A DNA stretch of 43,510 nt from an uncultured Eggerthellaceae bacterium (GCA_947650915.1 CANSWY010000013.1:1-43510); one strand, 5' to 3'. Positions 1 to 9,625 are shown, numbered from the stretch's first letter. Notes: a model not told the origin generated them from the letters alone. Made by a program: numbers and translations.

Positions 1-81
1 GAGAAGCGAATGAGCGCTGAAAGGCCTTCCCTATGTGCAATTTGGGACGTCCCTTCTGCACATCCCTTTCGCACATCAGGG
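1..81 (+). repeat. Long inverted-repeat element, locus 1 (cut by window edge)
   Basis: The first 30 bases match the loop of the complete element at 1916-2063, so the left arm lies outside the window. A right arm follows at about 32-66, and a truncated copy of the right-arm end (CCCTTTCGCACATCAGG) is attached directly behind it at 65-81. Lies just upstream of the SET-domain gene. Confidence 0.85.
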
Positions 82-136
82 TTCGTGCACAGCTGTGCCA
101 TACTTGCGGGATGGCAGTTCGACGAAAGGAACGCTC

Positions 137-571
137 ATGCCTGACGACGCAAGCCTGGTGATCGACAACATCACGGTGGGCCGCATCGGCCCCAGCGCCG
201 TCCATGGACGCGGGCTGTTCGCCACCGATGACCTGGTGGAAGGCCAGATCCTGGGCGTGCTGGACGGCCAGGTGATGGACTGGGACTTCTACGATGAGCT
301 GGTGGCCGCCCGCAACCTCGATCGCGTCCTCACCGAAGCATTCTTCATGGAATGGAACGCGCTCTCGCCCACCACACTCTTGGTGAGGCCGTTCCGCACG
401 AAGTACAGCTTCATCAACCACTCGCGCACGCCCAATCTGACACTGGTGCCCCACCCCTTGCGCGTGGTGGCGAAGCGGGCCATCAAGGCGGGTGAGGAGC
501 TGCTTTTGGATTACCGTGAAGAGCCGCTGCGAAAGGAGTACCTGGAAGGCCATGGAAGCACCTATCTCTAA
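137..571 (+). CDS. SET-domain protein (putative protein lysine methyltransferase-like)
   Basis: A 144-residue protein that is essentially a bare SET domain. Visible motifs: HGRGLFA near residues 23-29 (SAM-binding N-terminal part), FINHS followed by PN near residues 92-100 (the NHS/C motif of the SET pseudoknot), and a GEELLLDY stretch ending near residue 126, whose tyrosine is the usual catalytic position. Known SET proteins use S-adenosylmethionine to methylate lysine; the bacterial substrate here is unknown. The start at 137 is chosen for an AAAGGA site at 124-130 and because the domain begins soon after; an upstream in-frame start at 35 would be encoded by the repeat element. No post-SET cysteines are seen. 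The next gene starts inside its last codons, implying translational coupling. Confidence 0.8.
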   Translation: MPDDASLVIDNITVGRIGPSAVHGRGLFATDDLVEGQILGVLDGQVMDWDFYDELVAARNLDRVLTEAFFMEWNALSPTTLLVRPFRTKYSFINHSRTPNLTLVPHPLRVVAKRAIKAGEELLLDYREEPLRKEYLEGHGSTYL

Positions 572-1916
572 GGCGCCAGGCCACGCGGGCGCGCCGATCC
601 GGTTCTCCCAGTTCGTGGTGCAGACGATCCAGCTGGCCCCCGCCGCCGACCAGCGCTGTTTCACTGCCAAGGTCACGCTGCCGCCCGAGGAGGACGCCCA
701 AAGCCACCAATACCCTGAATGGCTCGACGCCCATCAGCAGTTGCACAGCACCTATGCGGATTCGCTCTGCCTCGCGCTCAGCACTGTAAGCGCAGACGGC
801 ATCGCTGAGTGCTGGCGCACCGAGGGACGCGCGCTCCTCTGTGACGCGCTGACGCCGCGCGGACTGGAAGCCTCCCTCTTCTACGAACCACATCTGAGGC
901 AGTGGCTCATCATCTACCGGCTCGATCTTGAAGCGGACAGCGCAACGTTCCGCGATCTGCTGGAAACGGAAGACGTGTACAACGAATTACGGAACGTCTT
1001 CGTCATCTCTGAAATGGGCAGCCGCGTATCCGCTTTCGTCACGAAAACGGAGGAGAAAGCGCGCGCCGCGATCACTGAACAGACAGAACGCCTTTACTGC
1101 ATCCAACTGAATCCACGCGCGGACATCACCGTGGTGGACAGTTCCGGCAACATCACGTTCTTCTTCCCCAGCTCCACGCCGCCCCTCTCCACGCTGCTCA
1201 TCCACGCGCATGTGCGTGCGGAACGCATCGGACAGGAAGCGGAACCGCTTGCCGTGGATGACACGGATCTGTATCTGTTCTGGGGCCGCTTCCACACCAT
1301 CGTCTCCCGCGATCCGGACACCGCCAGTGCCATCACGCGATTCATGCCCATCCAATTCCAAGCACAGCTCGTCTGGAGCTACCTTTCAAAGACGAACCGG
1401 GAACTGCAAGGGATCGAGCGCCAAGTCATCAGTGGTGACGTGACGAAAAAAGACGGCACCATGGATCTCATGGACGCGCTGAACAACAGCATCCACTACG
1501 CCATCCTCATGAACGAAGACTTCAAGCGCTCCATCGAAGGCGACAACGCGAAAGTCTATGTGCCCGCTTCGTGCCGATGGCACATGGACGAATCACTGAC
1601 GCGCGCCAAGGAGTTCGCAGGGTTCCTGTCTGATGACATCGACCGCAACCTGAAGAAGAAATCCCTCAAGTCAGAAGAGCGGCAGAACCGCGCACTGACG
1701 GCCATCACCATCTTGGGCGTGCTGGCGCTGGTAGAAACCTGGAGCAACTACCTTTCGCTGTTGCAAAGGGACTCAGTGGAAGGGGTGGCCGAATCCGGGT
1801 TCATGCATGCGCTGTTCGGCAGTTCGGACATCCTGCTTGCGTTCAACACCTGGTTCCCCATCGTGCTGTTCATCCTTTGCGTCATCGCCGTCATCCTGCT
1901 GCTGGTCCGCCGGTGA
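552..1916 (+). CDS. Hypothetical protein with two C-terminal membrane helices
   Basis: I do not recognise this 454-residue protein. It has a long soluble N-terminal part (about residues 1-375), a short charged segment rich in lysine and glutamate, and then two hydrophobic helices near residues 380-400 and 433-452, ending in two arginines just after the membrane. This tail-anchored, two-helix layout recalls CorA-like or similar homo-oligomeric membrane proteins, but no GMN motif is present, so that is not claimed. The start at 552 overlaps the SET gene by 20 bases; AAGGAG at 535-540 could serve as ribosome binding site, although spaced about 11 bases away. The stop codon TGA overlaps the first bases of repeat locus 2. 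Function unknown; pairing with the SET gene is the only contextual clue. Confidence 0.7.
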   Translation: MEAPISKAPGHAGAPIRFSQFVVQTIQLAPAADQRCFTAKVTLPPEEDAQSHQYPEWLDAHQQLHSTYADSLCLALSTVSADGIAECWRTEGRALLCDALTPRGLEASLFYEPHLRQWLIIYRLDLEADSATFRDLLETEDVYNELRNVFVISEMGSRVSAFVTKTEEKARAAITEQTERLYCIQLNPRADITVVDSSGNITFFFPSSTPPLSTLLIHAHVRAERIGQEAEPLAVDDTDLYLFWGRFHTIVSRDPDTASAITRFMPIQFQAQLVWSYLSKTNRELQGIERQVISGDVTKKDGTMDLMDALNNSIHYAILMNEDFKRSIEGDNAKVYVPASCRWHMDESLTRAKEFAGFLSDDIDRNLKKKSLKSEERQNRALTAITILGVLALVETWSNYLSLLQRDSVEGVAESGFMHALFGSSDILLAFNTWFPIVLFILCVIAVILLLVRR

Positions 1917-2063
1917 TGTGCGAAAGGGACGTTCCAAATTGCACATAGGAGAAGCGAATGAGCGCTGAAAGGCCTTCCCTATGTGCAATTTGGGACGTCC
2001 CTTTCGCACATCCTGCATCACCTTTCGCTATGTGCAATTTGGGACGTCCCTTTCGCACATCAG
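1915..2063 (+). repeat. Long inverted-repeat element, locus 2
   Basis: Left arm 1915-1950, loop about 1951-1978, right arm 1978-2012 and an extra right-arm copy at 2030-2062. Both arms carry the GCGAAAGGG / CCCTTTCGC variant, so the stem is kept by paired changes. Lies between converging genes; its first bases (GATGTGC) overlap the TGA stop codon of the upstream gene. Confidence 0.9.
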
Positions 2064-2067
2064 GGGG

Positions 2068-2994
2068 TCAGCGCCAGAGGGTGAAGCGGCGCTGCACCCA
2101 GGAGGTGAGGGCAGAGAGCACAGTGACCACCACGCCGCAGACGATGATGCCCGCGATCACCGCCGCGTAGTTCGCGTAGATGTTCGAATTCGTGATGAAG
2201 AACCCGATGCCCGCCCGCGCGCCGATCATCTCGGCGAAGGTGAGCATCAAGAACGCCGTGGTCAAGGACACGCGCAGCCCTTGCAGGATGCCCGGCATGA
2301 CGTAGGGCAGGATGATGCGCCAGACCATGGTGGGCCCGCTCACGCAGAGCGCGCGGGCGTTGTCCATGAGCTTCGGGTCCAGCGACGACACCCGCAGCAC
2401 CATGTTCAGGAACTGCGGCCAGAACACGCCCAGCAGGATGATGCAGGCGGACGCCATGCGGAACGTGGGCATGAGCACCACCAGATACGGCGCGAACACC
2501 GTGGGCGGAATGGGCGCCATCACATTCGCGATGGGGTAGAACATCTCACGCAGGCGCGGCACCCAGCCGCAGATGATGCCCAGCACCACGCCCAGCAGGA
2601 TGCCGCCCAGATACCCCACCATGAGCAGCGACGTGGACGCCAGCACGCTCTCCCAGAGCGTGGCGTAGCTGGTGCGGAAGATGTCGAACACCTCTTCGGG
2701 CGTGGGCACGATCACGTTCGGCGTCACGCCCAGCTTGGTGGAGGCCACTTCCCAGATGATGATGAGCGCCCACACGAAGACGATGATGTCGTTCGGCCCG
2801 GTGGATTCCACGCCGCGCTTCGCCTTGGAGATGAGCAGCCCCAAATACAGCGCATCCATGACGCCCAACGCGATGAGCAGCGGATAGTACGTGACCGTGA
2901 GCACTTTCGCATTCGGCACGGCCACGATGATGGCCACCAGCGTGAGCAGCAGAAGCTGCGCGAAGAGGAACCGCCGGTTCAGGATTCCAGCCAC
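2068..2994 (-). CDS. ABC transporter permease, SsuC/TauC/NrtB-like
   Basis: A 308-residue inner-membrane permease of the binding-protein-dependent family that imports sulfonates, taurine, nitrate or related small anions and pyrimidine precursors. The conserved transport domain occupies roughly residues 110-300, with five to six helices and the cytoplasmic coupling (EAA-like) loop around NARALCVSGPTMVWRIILP. Residues 1-100 hold about two to three extra hydrophobic segments that the usual 250-residue SsuC does not have. It is the last gene of a three-gene operon: its start overlaps the ATPase stop by 16 bases, so the two are probably translationally coupled. The substrate cannot be read from the sequence. 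Confidence 0.88.
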   Translation of the reverse strand: MAGILNRRFLFAQLLLLTLVAIIVAVPNAKVLTVTYYPLLIALGVMDALYLGLLISKAKRGVESTGPNDIIVFVWALIIIWEVASTKLGVTPNVIVPTPEEVFDIFRTSYATLWESVLASTSLLMVGYLGGILLGVVLGIICGWVPRLREMFYPIANVMAPIPPTVFAPYLVVLMPTFRMASACIILLGVFWPQFLNMVLRVSSLDPKLMDNARALCVSGPTMVWRIILPYVMPGILQGLRVSLTTAFLMLTFAEMIGARAGIGFFITNSNIYANYAAVIAGIIVCGVVVTVLSALTSWVQRRFTLWR

Positions 2995-3866
2995 AGCCGC
3001 GATGCCCCCTCCCCCTGCTGGACGCGTTCAGCAGGCGCTTCCGCGGGCACGCCTTCGCCCGCACCTGGCACAGGCTCGCTCTCATAGAAGAGCGCCGTCA
3101 GCCGCTCCGCTATCTGCCGGGCGCGCGCGTTCTCCGTGAGCAGCTCCTGGGTGCGCGGGCGCGGCAGGTCCACCATGAAGTCCGCCGTGATGCGCCCGTC
3201 GGCCACGAACACCACGCGATCGGCCAACAGGATGGCCTCTGAGATGTCATGCGTGACGAACACCGCCGTCTTGCCGTTCTGGCTGTCAGCCCAAAGCGTT
3301 GCCACCAGCGCCTGCAGCGCACGGCGCGTCTTCACGTCCAGCGCGCCGAAGGGTTCGTCGAACAGCACGATCTGCGTGTCCATGGCCAGCGCCCGGGCGA
3401 TGGCCACGCGCTGCTGCATGCCACCGGAAAGCTGGTAGGGATATTTGTCCTTCGCGTCCGCCATGCCCACCAGCTCCAGATAGCGTTCAGCCGTGCGCGC
3501 CATCTCCTGCTTGGACTGGCCACGCTTGAGGACGCGGTCCGCCTGTTCGATGCCGAACGCCACGTTCGCGCGCGCCCGCATCCAGGGGAAGAGCGAATAG
3601 TCCTGGAACACGATGGCACGGTCGAGCCCCGGCTCCGTCACCGGGGCTCCGTTGACGATCACGCGCCCGCTGGTGGGGTGCGAAAGCCCGGATATCAGGC
3701 GCAACAGCGTGGACTTGCCGCCGCCGGAGTGTCCGATCACGCAGAGGAACTGCCCGTGCGGCACAGCAAGGCTGACATCCGTGAGCGCCGGACGCGCCGG
3801 AGCGCCTTTCGCGCGTCGGAGGTCCTCATAGGTGAACGACACGTGATCCAACCGTATGGCGTCCAT
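2979..3866 (-). CDS. ABC transporter ATPase, SsuB/TauB/NrtD-like
   Basis: A 295-residue ATPase that energises the neighbouring importer. It shows Walker A GHSGGGKST, Q-loop FQDYSLFPW, signature LSGGMQQR, Walker B IVLFDEPFGALD and the switch histidine in VFVTHD, all intact and in the normal order. The N-terminal MDAIRLDHVSFTYEDL start is preceded by a strong GGAAGGAGG site. About 30 C-terminal residues, rich in proline, glycine and glutamate, extend past the usual end and overlap the permease start. It lies 114 bases downstream of the substrate-binding lipoprotein gene, in the same direction. Confidence 0.93.
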   Translation of the reverse strand: MDAIRLDHVSFTYEDLRRAKGAPARPALTDVSLAVPHGQFLCVIGHSGGGKSTLLRLISGLSHPTSGRVIVNGAPVTEPGLDRAIVFQDYSLFPWMRARANVAFGIEQADRVLKRGQSKQEMARTAERYLELVGMADAKDKYPYQLSGGMQQRVAIARALAMDTQIVLFDEPFGALDVKTRRALQALVATLWADSQNGKTAVFVTHDISEAILLADRVVFVADGRITADFMVDLPRPRTQELLTENARARQIAERLTALFYESEPVPGAGEGVPAEAPAERVQQGEGASRLWLES

Positions 3867-3980
3867 GGGGCCTCCTTCCTGTTGACGATGCCGTTGGCAA
3901 CCTTTCGCGGTGCGGTTGAGGATACAGAAAAGGGGAGCGGCGCGGAAGTGCGCTGCTCCCCTTCACGTGCAGGCAGTGCC

Positions 3981-5120
3981 CTAGTGCACGTTCTGCTTCT
4001 GGTAGACGGCGTCCAGGTCCTTCCAGAACTGGCTGTCCGGTTCGCGCTCCATGAGCGCGTTGAGCGCGCGGCTGTAGACGGAGTCCACCACGTAGTCATC
4101 AGCAGACGGCGCGCTGGCGTCCAGCTGGTCCACGTCCTTCAGGGATTCATAGAACGCCAGCGTGGCATCGCGGCAGGGATCCGGCAAAAGCTGCATGGCG
4201 GCCTCGTAGTCATCCGTGCCGTAGAGCGCGGCTTTGATGTATTCCGGATCCTGTTCGGAGTATTCGGCCAGCATGGGAATGGCCACGTCCGGCTGCTCGC
4301 GGAACACTTGGTAGCCGCGCAAGAGCGCCGTTTCGAAATCCACCAAGGACAGGAACTTGTCATGATAGGCCGCGTTCGACGCGTTCTGGCGGCAGCACGG
4401 GTAATCGCCCGTGAAGTCCTTCACCAAGCCGGCCACCTGCACGCCGCGGTCGCGGTTGATATAGCCGAACGCGTTGTTCACCAGCGCCAGATCGTTCTCA
4501 CCCTTGAGGAGCGCTTCCACTTGGGCCTGTTCGCTGTCGATGGGCGTGAACGTGACATCCCCGCCGTCAATGTCCAGGCCTTGGTCCTTGAGCCAAGAAC
4601 GGAAGGCCACCTGGCCCGTTTCCGCACGGAAAAAGGAGATATTGAGCCCCTTGAAGCTGTCCGGCCCCTCCAGCTTGCCCGTCCAGTCCGGACCGGCCAG
4701 GATCTCCGTGCCGTTCAGCACCGTGCCGCCGATGATGTACAGCGGCGTGCCCTTGGAGATGTATTCCAGCGTCTGGACGGTGCCCATGAGCATCATGTCC
4801 AGATTGTCCGCGGCCAAGGAGGCGAAGCCCTCGGCCAGCTCCACCTGCTGGAACTCCACATCGCAGCCCTCTTCTTCAAAGAAGCCCATGTTCTCCGCAA
4901 TGACCGTGGGCGCGATCTTGAACAGCTTGCCGCGCCGGCCCACCACCAGGTGCTGGCCCTTGCCCTCCGACATGAACGCTTCATCTACAGCAGCTGCGCT
5001 GGAAGCGCTTGAGGTGGGATTCGCGTTGCCGCTGCACCCCGCCAGCGCAACGCCGCCGAACGCAGCCACGGCCGTGATGCCGGCCGCCTTCACGAATGAT
5101 CTTCTGCTGAGGTTCTTCAT
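3981..5120 (-). CDS. Substrate-binding lipoprotein of the sulfonate/nitrate-type ABC importer
   Basis: A 379-residue extracytoplasmic binding protein of the NMT1/SsuA-like fold. The N terminus has both a twin-arginine motif (SRRSFVK, residues 5-11) and a lipobox (LAGC with the cysteine near 29), so it appears to be a Tat-exported lipoprotein. The mature part begins with a serine/alanine-rich linker and then GQHLVVGRRGKLFKIAPTVIAENMGFFEEEG, typical of proteins that bind small organic or inorganic anions. A strong AAGGAGAC site precedes the ATG. It is the first gene of the three-gene operon, which agrees with the binding protein usually being made in excess. Ligand unknown; taurine, alkanesulfonate, nitrate or a thiamine precursor are all possible. 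Confidence 0.9.
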   Translation of the reverse strand: MKNLSRRSFVKAAGITAVAAFGGVALAGCSGNANPTSSASSAAAVDEAFMSEGKGQHLVVGRRGKLFKIAPTVIAENMGFFEEEGCDVEFQQVELAEGFASLAADNLDMMLMGTVQTLEYISKGTPLYIIGGTVLNGTEILAGPDWTGKLEGPDSFKGLNISFFRAETGQVAFRSWLKDQGLDIDGGDVTFTPIDSEQAQVEALLKGENDLALVNNAFGYINRDRGVQVAGLVKDFTGDYPCCRQNASNAAYHDKFLSLVDFETALLRGYQVFREQPDVAIPMLAEYSEQDPEYIKAALYGTDDYEAAMQLLPDPCRDATLAFYESLKDVDQLDASAPSADDYVVDSVYSRALNALMEREPDSQFWKDLDAVYQKQNVH

Positions 5121-5218
5121 CTGGATTCGTCTCCTTGGTTCCCTCCGGTCACTCTATGCACTGAATAGTAGCACATGTCATCTAGTTGTATGACGCAGTC
5201 CATTAGTGGAATATGCAA

Positions 5219-5406
5219 GATGTGCAAAAGGGACGTTCCAAATTGCACATAGGAAAAGAGATTGAGCACTGAAAGACTCATCCTATGTGCAATTTGGGAC
5301 GTCCCTTTCGCACATCTGGCATGATCGCCTGTGCAATTTGGGACGTCCCTTTCGCACATCAGGCAGCCTCGCAGGTGCAATTTGGGACGTCCCTTTCGCA
5401 CATCTT
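5219..5406 (+). repeat. Long inverted-repeat element, locus 3
   Basis: Left arm 5219-5254, loop with the conserved TTGAGCACTGAAAGACT, right arm 5281-5316, then two further right-arm copies at 5330-5360 and 5374-5405 separated by 13-14-base spacers. Lies 24 bases from the hisI stop codon and about 100 bases upstream of the lipoprotein gene. Confidence 0.9.
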
Positions 5407-5429
5407 GCCTTTTGCGCTTGGCGGGGATG

Positions 5430-5752
5430 TCAGGTCAGGGAGCGGTAGAAGCAGGTGGGAGCGCCGGTGTGGCAGGCGGGTCCGGCAGGATGCACCAGGG
5501 CCAGCAAGGTGTCTGCGTCGCAGTCGTAGCGCAGGTCAACCAGCTGCTGGGTGTTCCCGCTGGTGGCACCCTTGTGCCAGAGCTCCTGGCGGCTGCGCGA
5601 CCAGAAGACCGTCTCTCCGCGATCCAACGTGAGCTCTAAGGATTCTTGGTTCATCCACGCCATCATGAGCACGTCTTTCGTGTCCGCATCCTGCACGATG
5701 CAGGGGATCAGCCCGCGTTCGTCGAAGGCAAGCTCCGGAAGTTCCATGGACG

Positions 5753-5756
<4 letters not shown>
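5430..5756 (-). CDS. hisI: Phosphoribosyl-AMP cyclohydrolase
   Basis: A 108-residue HisI that opens the adenine ring of phosphoribosyl-AMP in step 3 of histidine synthesis. The metal-binding signature [20 protein letters not shown] near residues 78-97 is present with its cysteines and aspartates, as are [12 protein letters not shown] and TSGN. It is a single-domain enzyme: no HisE pyrophosphatase domain follows, unlike the HisIE fusion of enterobacteria. It is the last gene of the his operon and its ATG overlaps the hisF stop by four bases (ATGA). Confidence 0.96.
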
Positions 5757-6517
<761 letters not shown>

Positions 6518-6520
6518 GCG

Positions 6521-7315
6521 CTACCCCTCCAGATCCGCCAACGTGAGCGGACGCTCCAGCTGCGCGCTGCGGTCACGCTGCGCTTCCAACGTGCTGCGGC
6601 AGACCGCCACCGCATCGGCCACGCTGAACGCGCCTTCGTAGATGGCGCGCCCGGCGATGACGCCTTCAAGCGCATCCGACGCGCGCGCCAGTTCGCGGAT
6701 GTCCTCCAACGTGGACACGCCGCCGCTGGCGATGACCGGGTTGCGGAACGCTTGGGACATCTCCACGTAGGCCGCAGGGGCCACGCCCGTGCGCATGCCG
6801 TCGCGCGCGATGTCCGTGTAGATCAGGTGCTCATAGCCCGCGTCCGCCATGGCGGAAGCCAGCTCCAGCGCGTTCACGCCCGCGCCCTGCACCCAGCCTT
6901 CCACCTTCACGTCCCCATCCTTCGCATCCACGCCCGCAGCCAGCATGTCCGGACCGAATTCCTCCCGTGCGGCCTGGGCGAAGTCAGGATCGGCCACCAG
7001 CGCGGTGCCCAGCACCATGCGCGTCACGCCCACGTCCGCCATGCGGCGCAGGTCATCCAGCGTGCGCAGGCCGCCGCCCACTTCCACCTTGAGGCTGGTG
7101 AGCTGCAAGATGCGCTTGATGACGGCCGCATTCGTGCACGCGCCGTCCCGCGCGCCGTCCAGATCCACCACGTGGAGCCACTCAGCGCCGTCCTCTTCGA
7201 AGAGCTGCGCCTGTTCGGCCGGGTCATCATGGTACACGGTGACCTTCGCGTAATCGCCGCGTTCCAGGCGCACAGCCTGGCCGTCAAGGATGTCGATGGC
7301 CGGGAGGAAATGCAT
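6521..7315 (-). CDS. hisA: Phosphoribosylformimino-AICAR-P isomerase
   Basis: A 264-residue HisA barrel for the Amadori isomerisation of ProFAR to PRFAR. Catalytic aspartates lie in LPAIDILDG (residue 8) and TDIARDGM; VEVGGGLR and IASGGVST form the two phosphate sites. It is slightly longer than usual, with about 20 extra C-terminal residues. It may also serve tryptophan synthesis (as the dual PriA of other actinobacteria) because no trpF is seen here, but the window alone cannot decide that. Six bases separate its start from the hisH stop. Confidence 0.94.
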   Translation of the reverse strand: MHFLPAIDILDGQAVRLERGDYAKVTVYHDDPAEQAQLFEEDGAEWLHVVDLDGARDGACTNAAVIKRILQLTSLKVEVGGGLRTLDDLRRMADVGVTRMVLGTALVADPDFAQAAREEFGPDMLAAGVDAKDGDVKVEGWVQGAGVNALELASAMADAGYEHLIYTDIARDGMRTGVAPAAYVEMSQAFRNPVIASGGVSTLEDIRELARASDALEGVIAGRAIYEGAFSVADAVAVCRSTLEAQRDRSAQLERPLTLADLEG

Positions 7316-7321
7316 GGCAGA

Positions 7322-7960
7322 TCATCTCTCTTTCGTCAGACGGACGAAGTTCGCCAGCAGCGCCGCGCCCGCGTCCGAACTCTTCTCTGGGTGGAACTGT
7401 ACACCGAAGGCCCGCCCGCGCGCGCACGCAGAGGGAAACGTTACCGAATGGGCCGTGCGCCCGCAGGTGGCCTCCCCCTCCGGGGCCACGTAGGAATGCG
7501 TGAAGTAGAAGTATTCGTCTTGCGGGATGCCCGCGAACAGGCCTTGCGCACCCGCGTCCGTCACATGCACCGTGTTCCAGCCCACGTGCGGCACCTTGTA
7601 GGCGCGCCCTTCCACATCTTGGGCGGGCATGCGGCCGACCACGCCCGGCAACAGGCCCAGCCCTCGGGTGGGCGCGCCTTCGGCGTGCTCTTCGCCCGCT
7701 TCGTACATCAGATGCATCCCCAGGCAGATGCCCAGAAACGGCACGCCTGCAGCCACCGCGTCCCGGATGGCGTCCGCCTGCCCCGTCTCTTCCAACGTGG
7801 CCATGGCGTCCGCGAACGCGCCCACGCCCGGCAACACGATGCCGTCCGCCTCCCGGATGCCGTCAGCGGCAGGCGTGACGCGCACGTCCGCTCCGGCAGA
7901 GGCCAGCCCGCGTTCCACGGACTTGATGTTGCCCTTCTGGTAATCAACGATGACGATCAC
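7322..7960 (-). CDS. hisH: Imidazole glycerol phosphate synthase, glutamine amidotransferase subunit
   Basis: A 212-residue class I glutaminase that supplies ammonia to HisF. The nucleophile is in FLGICLGMHLM, the histidine in FGVQFHPEKS with its glutamate nearby, and the oxyanion strand in VLPGVGAFADAM. The start is a GTG (M-I-V-I-V-D-Y), which overlaps the hisB stop as GTGA; the longer open frame upstream would read back through hisB and is rejected. Forms a heterodimer with the product of hisF three genes on. Confidence 0.95.
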   Translation of the reverse strand: MIVIVDYQKGNIKSVERGLASAGADVRVTPAADGIREADGIVLPGVGAFADAMATLEETGQADAIRDAVAAGVPFLGICLGMHLMYEAGEEHAEGAPTRGLGLLPGVVGRMPAQDVEGRAYKVPHVGWNTVHVTDAGAQGLFAGIPQDEYFYFTHSYVAPEGEATCGRTAHSVTFPSACARGRAFGVQFHPEKSSDAGAALLANFVRLTKER

Positions 7961-8553
7961 AGCGCGCCCTTCGTGGAGGGCACCTGTCCCGCCGTGCGCG
8001 GGTTCACGGCCACGGCCTGGCGCAGCGCGCGGCCACAGGCCTTGAACGCAGCCTCTATCAAGTGGTGCGCGTTTTCGCCGGAGAACTGGCGCAGGTGCAG
8101 CGTGGCACCCGCGTTCGCCGCGAACGCGATGAAGAACTCCCGCGCCAGCTGCGTGTCGAACGTGGCAATGGCGTCCACCGGGATGTCCATGGCCCAAAAG
8201 GCCTGGCCGCGGCCCGATATGTCCAGCGCGCAGAGCACCAGCGCTTCGTCCATGGGCACGGCGCAGCTGGCGAAGCGCTCTATCCCGCGCTTGTCACCCA
8301 GCGCACGCGCGAACGCCTGGCCCAGCACGATGCCGGTGTCCTCCACGGAGTGATGCGCGTCCACCTCCAGGTCCCCCTTGCAGCGGACGGTCAGATCGAA
8401 CAGGGCGTGGCGCGCGAAGGCGTCCAGCATATGATCGAAGAACGGAACGCCCGTGTCCACGTCAGCCGTGCCCACACCGTCCAGGTTGATGGTGATGGCG
8501 ATGTCCGTTTCCCGCGTGGTGCGTTCCACGGTGGCCGTGCGCGCGTCGCCCAT
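7957..8553 (-). CDS. hisB: Imidazoleglycerol-phosphate dehydratase
   Basis: A 198-residue dehydratase for step 7 of histidine synthesis. The manganese-binding repeats are clear: FFDHMLDAFARHA and DAHHSVEDTG in the first half, and a corresponding FFIAFAANA...HHLIEAAFKA in the second. It lacks the N-terminal histidinol-phosphatase domain found in the enterobacterial fused HisB, so that step must be encoded elsewhere. Its stop overlaps the hisH GTG start; one base separates its start from the hisC stop. Confidence 0.97.
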   Translation of the reverse strand: MGDARTATVERTTRETDIAITINLDGVGTADVDTGVPFFDHMLDAFARHALFDLTVRCKGDLEVDAHHSVEDTGIVLGQAFARALGDKRGIERFASCAVPMDEALVLCALDISGRGQAFWAMDIPVDAIATFDTQLAREFFIAFAANAGATLHLRQFSGENAHHLIEAAFKACGRALRQAVAVNPRTAGQVPSTKGAL

Positions 8554-8554
8554 G

Positions 8555-9625
8555 TCAGATCTCCTTTCGCAGCGCGTTCAGGAACGCGTCGTTCTCCTCC
8601 GGCGTGCCCACCGTCACGCGGAGCGTGCCCTCAAGGCCGGGCGCGGTGCTGAAATCGCGCACCAGGATGCCCGCGTCGTACAGGCCCTGCCACACGCGCG
8701 CCGCCTCCGGCACGCTGAACAGCACCCAGTTCGCATGGCTGGGGTAGGCATGCACGCCCGGCAGCGCCCCCAGCGCGCCAGTGAGCCGTTCGCGCTCCGC
8801 GATGATGGCGTTGATGCCGGGTTCGAATTCGGCGCGGTTCTGGTAGATCACCCGCGCGATGGCCTGGCTCACCGCGTCCACTGAATAAGGCTGGCGCACT
8901 TTCAGGTATTCCCGGATGACGTCCGGGTGCCCCAGGATGTAGCCCACGCGCACCCCGGCCAGGCTGAACGCCTTGCTGAACGTGCGCAGGATGACCAGGT
9001 TCTTGTTGGCTTCCAGGTGTGGGCGCATGGTCTGACGAGAGAATTCGAAGTAGGCTTCATCCACCATCACCAGCGCATCCGTGGCCGCCAGAAGCTCCTG
9101 CAAGAATTCCATGCGGGCGCGCAGGCCCGTGGGGTTGTTCGGGCTGGCAATGATGGTGAAATCCACCTGCGAATCCGGCCCGGACACCGCGCGCAACACC
9201 GCTTCCTCATCAATGGCGAAATCCTGGTCCGCCAGGCGCGGGATATCCAGCACGTCCGTGTCCGTGAGGCGCGCGTTCGCCGCATAGACGGAGAACGTGG
9301 GCGGCAGGTTCAGGAACGTGCGCCCCGGCCCGCCCCAGGCCAGCGCCGTATTGAACAACAGCTCATCCCCACCGTTGCCCACCAGCACATGTTCGCGGTC
9401 AAGGCCGTTCGCCTCCGCGATGGCATCCCGCAGATCGTTCGCCAGCGGATCCGGATAGCGGTTGAACGCCACCTCCCGCACCGCCGCCTCTATCTTCTGG
9501 CGCAGCTCCTCGCTCACATCCCGCGGGTTCTCGTTGGCGGACAGCATGGCGTCTGCCGGCAGGTACTTCGGGTCGTAGGGCGTGAGGCCCTCCAGCTTCG
9601 CGGAAGGACGGCGAACGCGATCCAT
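8555..9625 (-). CDS. hisC: Histidinol-phosphate aminotransferase
   Basis: A 356-residue PLP-dependent aminotransferase of fold type I that makes histidinol phosphate. The cofactor lysine is in RTFSKAFSLAGVRVGY, the PLP aspartate/tyrosine in MVDEAYFEFS, and the N/P motif in ASPNNPTG; SANENP near residue 30 is typical of HisC. The ATG at 9625 shares its A with the hisD stop (TGATG). The apparent N-terminal extension of the open frame through hisD is a shadow. Confidence 0.95.
   Translation of the reverse strand: MDRVRRPSAKLEGLTPYDPKYLPADAMLSANENPRDVSEELRQKIEAAVREVAFNRYPDPLANDLRDAIAEANGLDREHVLVGNGGDELLFNTALAWGGPGRTFLNLPPTFSVYAANARLTDTDVLDIPRLADQDFAIDEEAVLRAVSGPDSQVDFTIIASPNNPTGLRARMEFLQELLAATDALVMVDEAYFEFSRQTMRPHLEANKNLVILRTFSKAFSLAGVRVGYILGHPDVIREYLKVRQPYSVDAVSQAIARVIYQNRAEFEPGINAIIAERERLTGALGALPGVHAYPSHANWVLFSVPEAARVWQGLYDAGILVRDFSTAPGLEGTLRVTVGTPEENDAFLNALRKEI

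Noticed and set aside
1981-5012. Long plus-strand open frames (up to 587 codons) over the ABC importer genes
   Set aside because: They are antisense shadows in GC-rich DNA: arginine/histidine-rich products, no domains, and full overlap with well-supported minus-strand genes.
5281-5405. Tandem right-arm copies with 13-14-base spacers could look like a CRISPR array
   Set aside because: Spacers are too short and are themselves related between loci (GGCAACCTCGCGGG-like), copies number two or three, and no cas genes are near.
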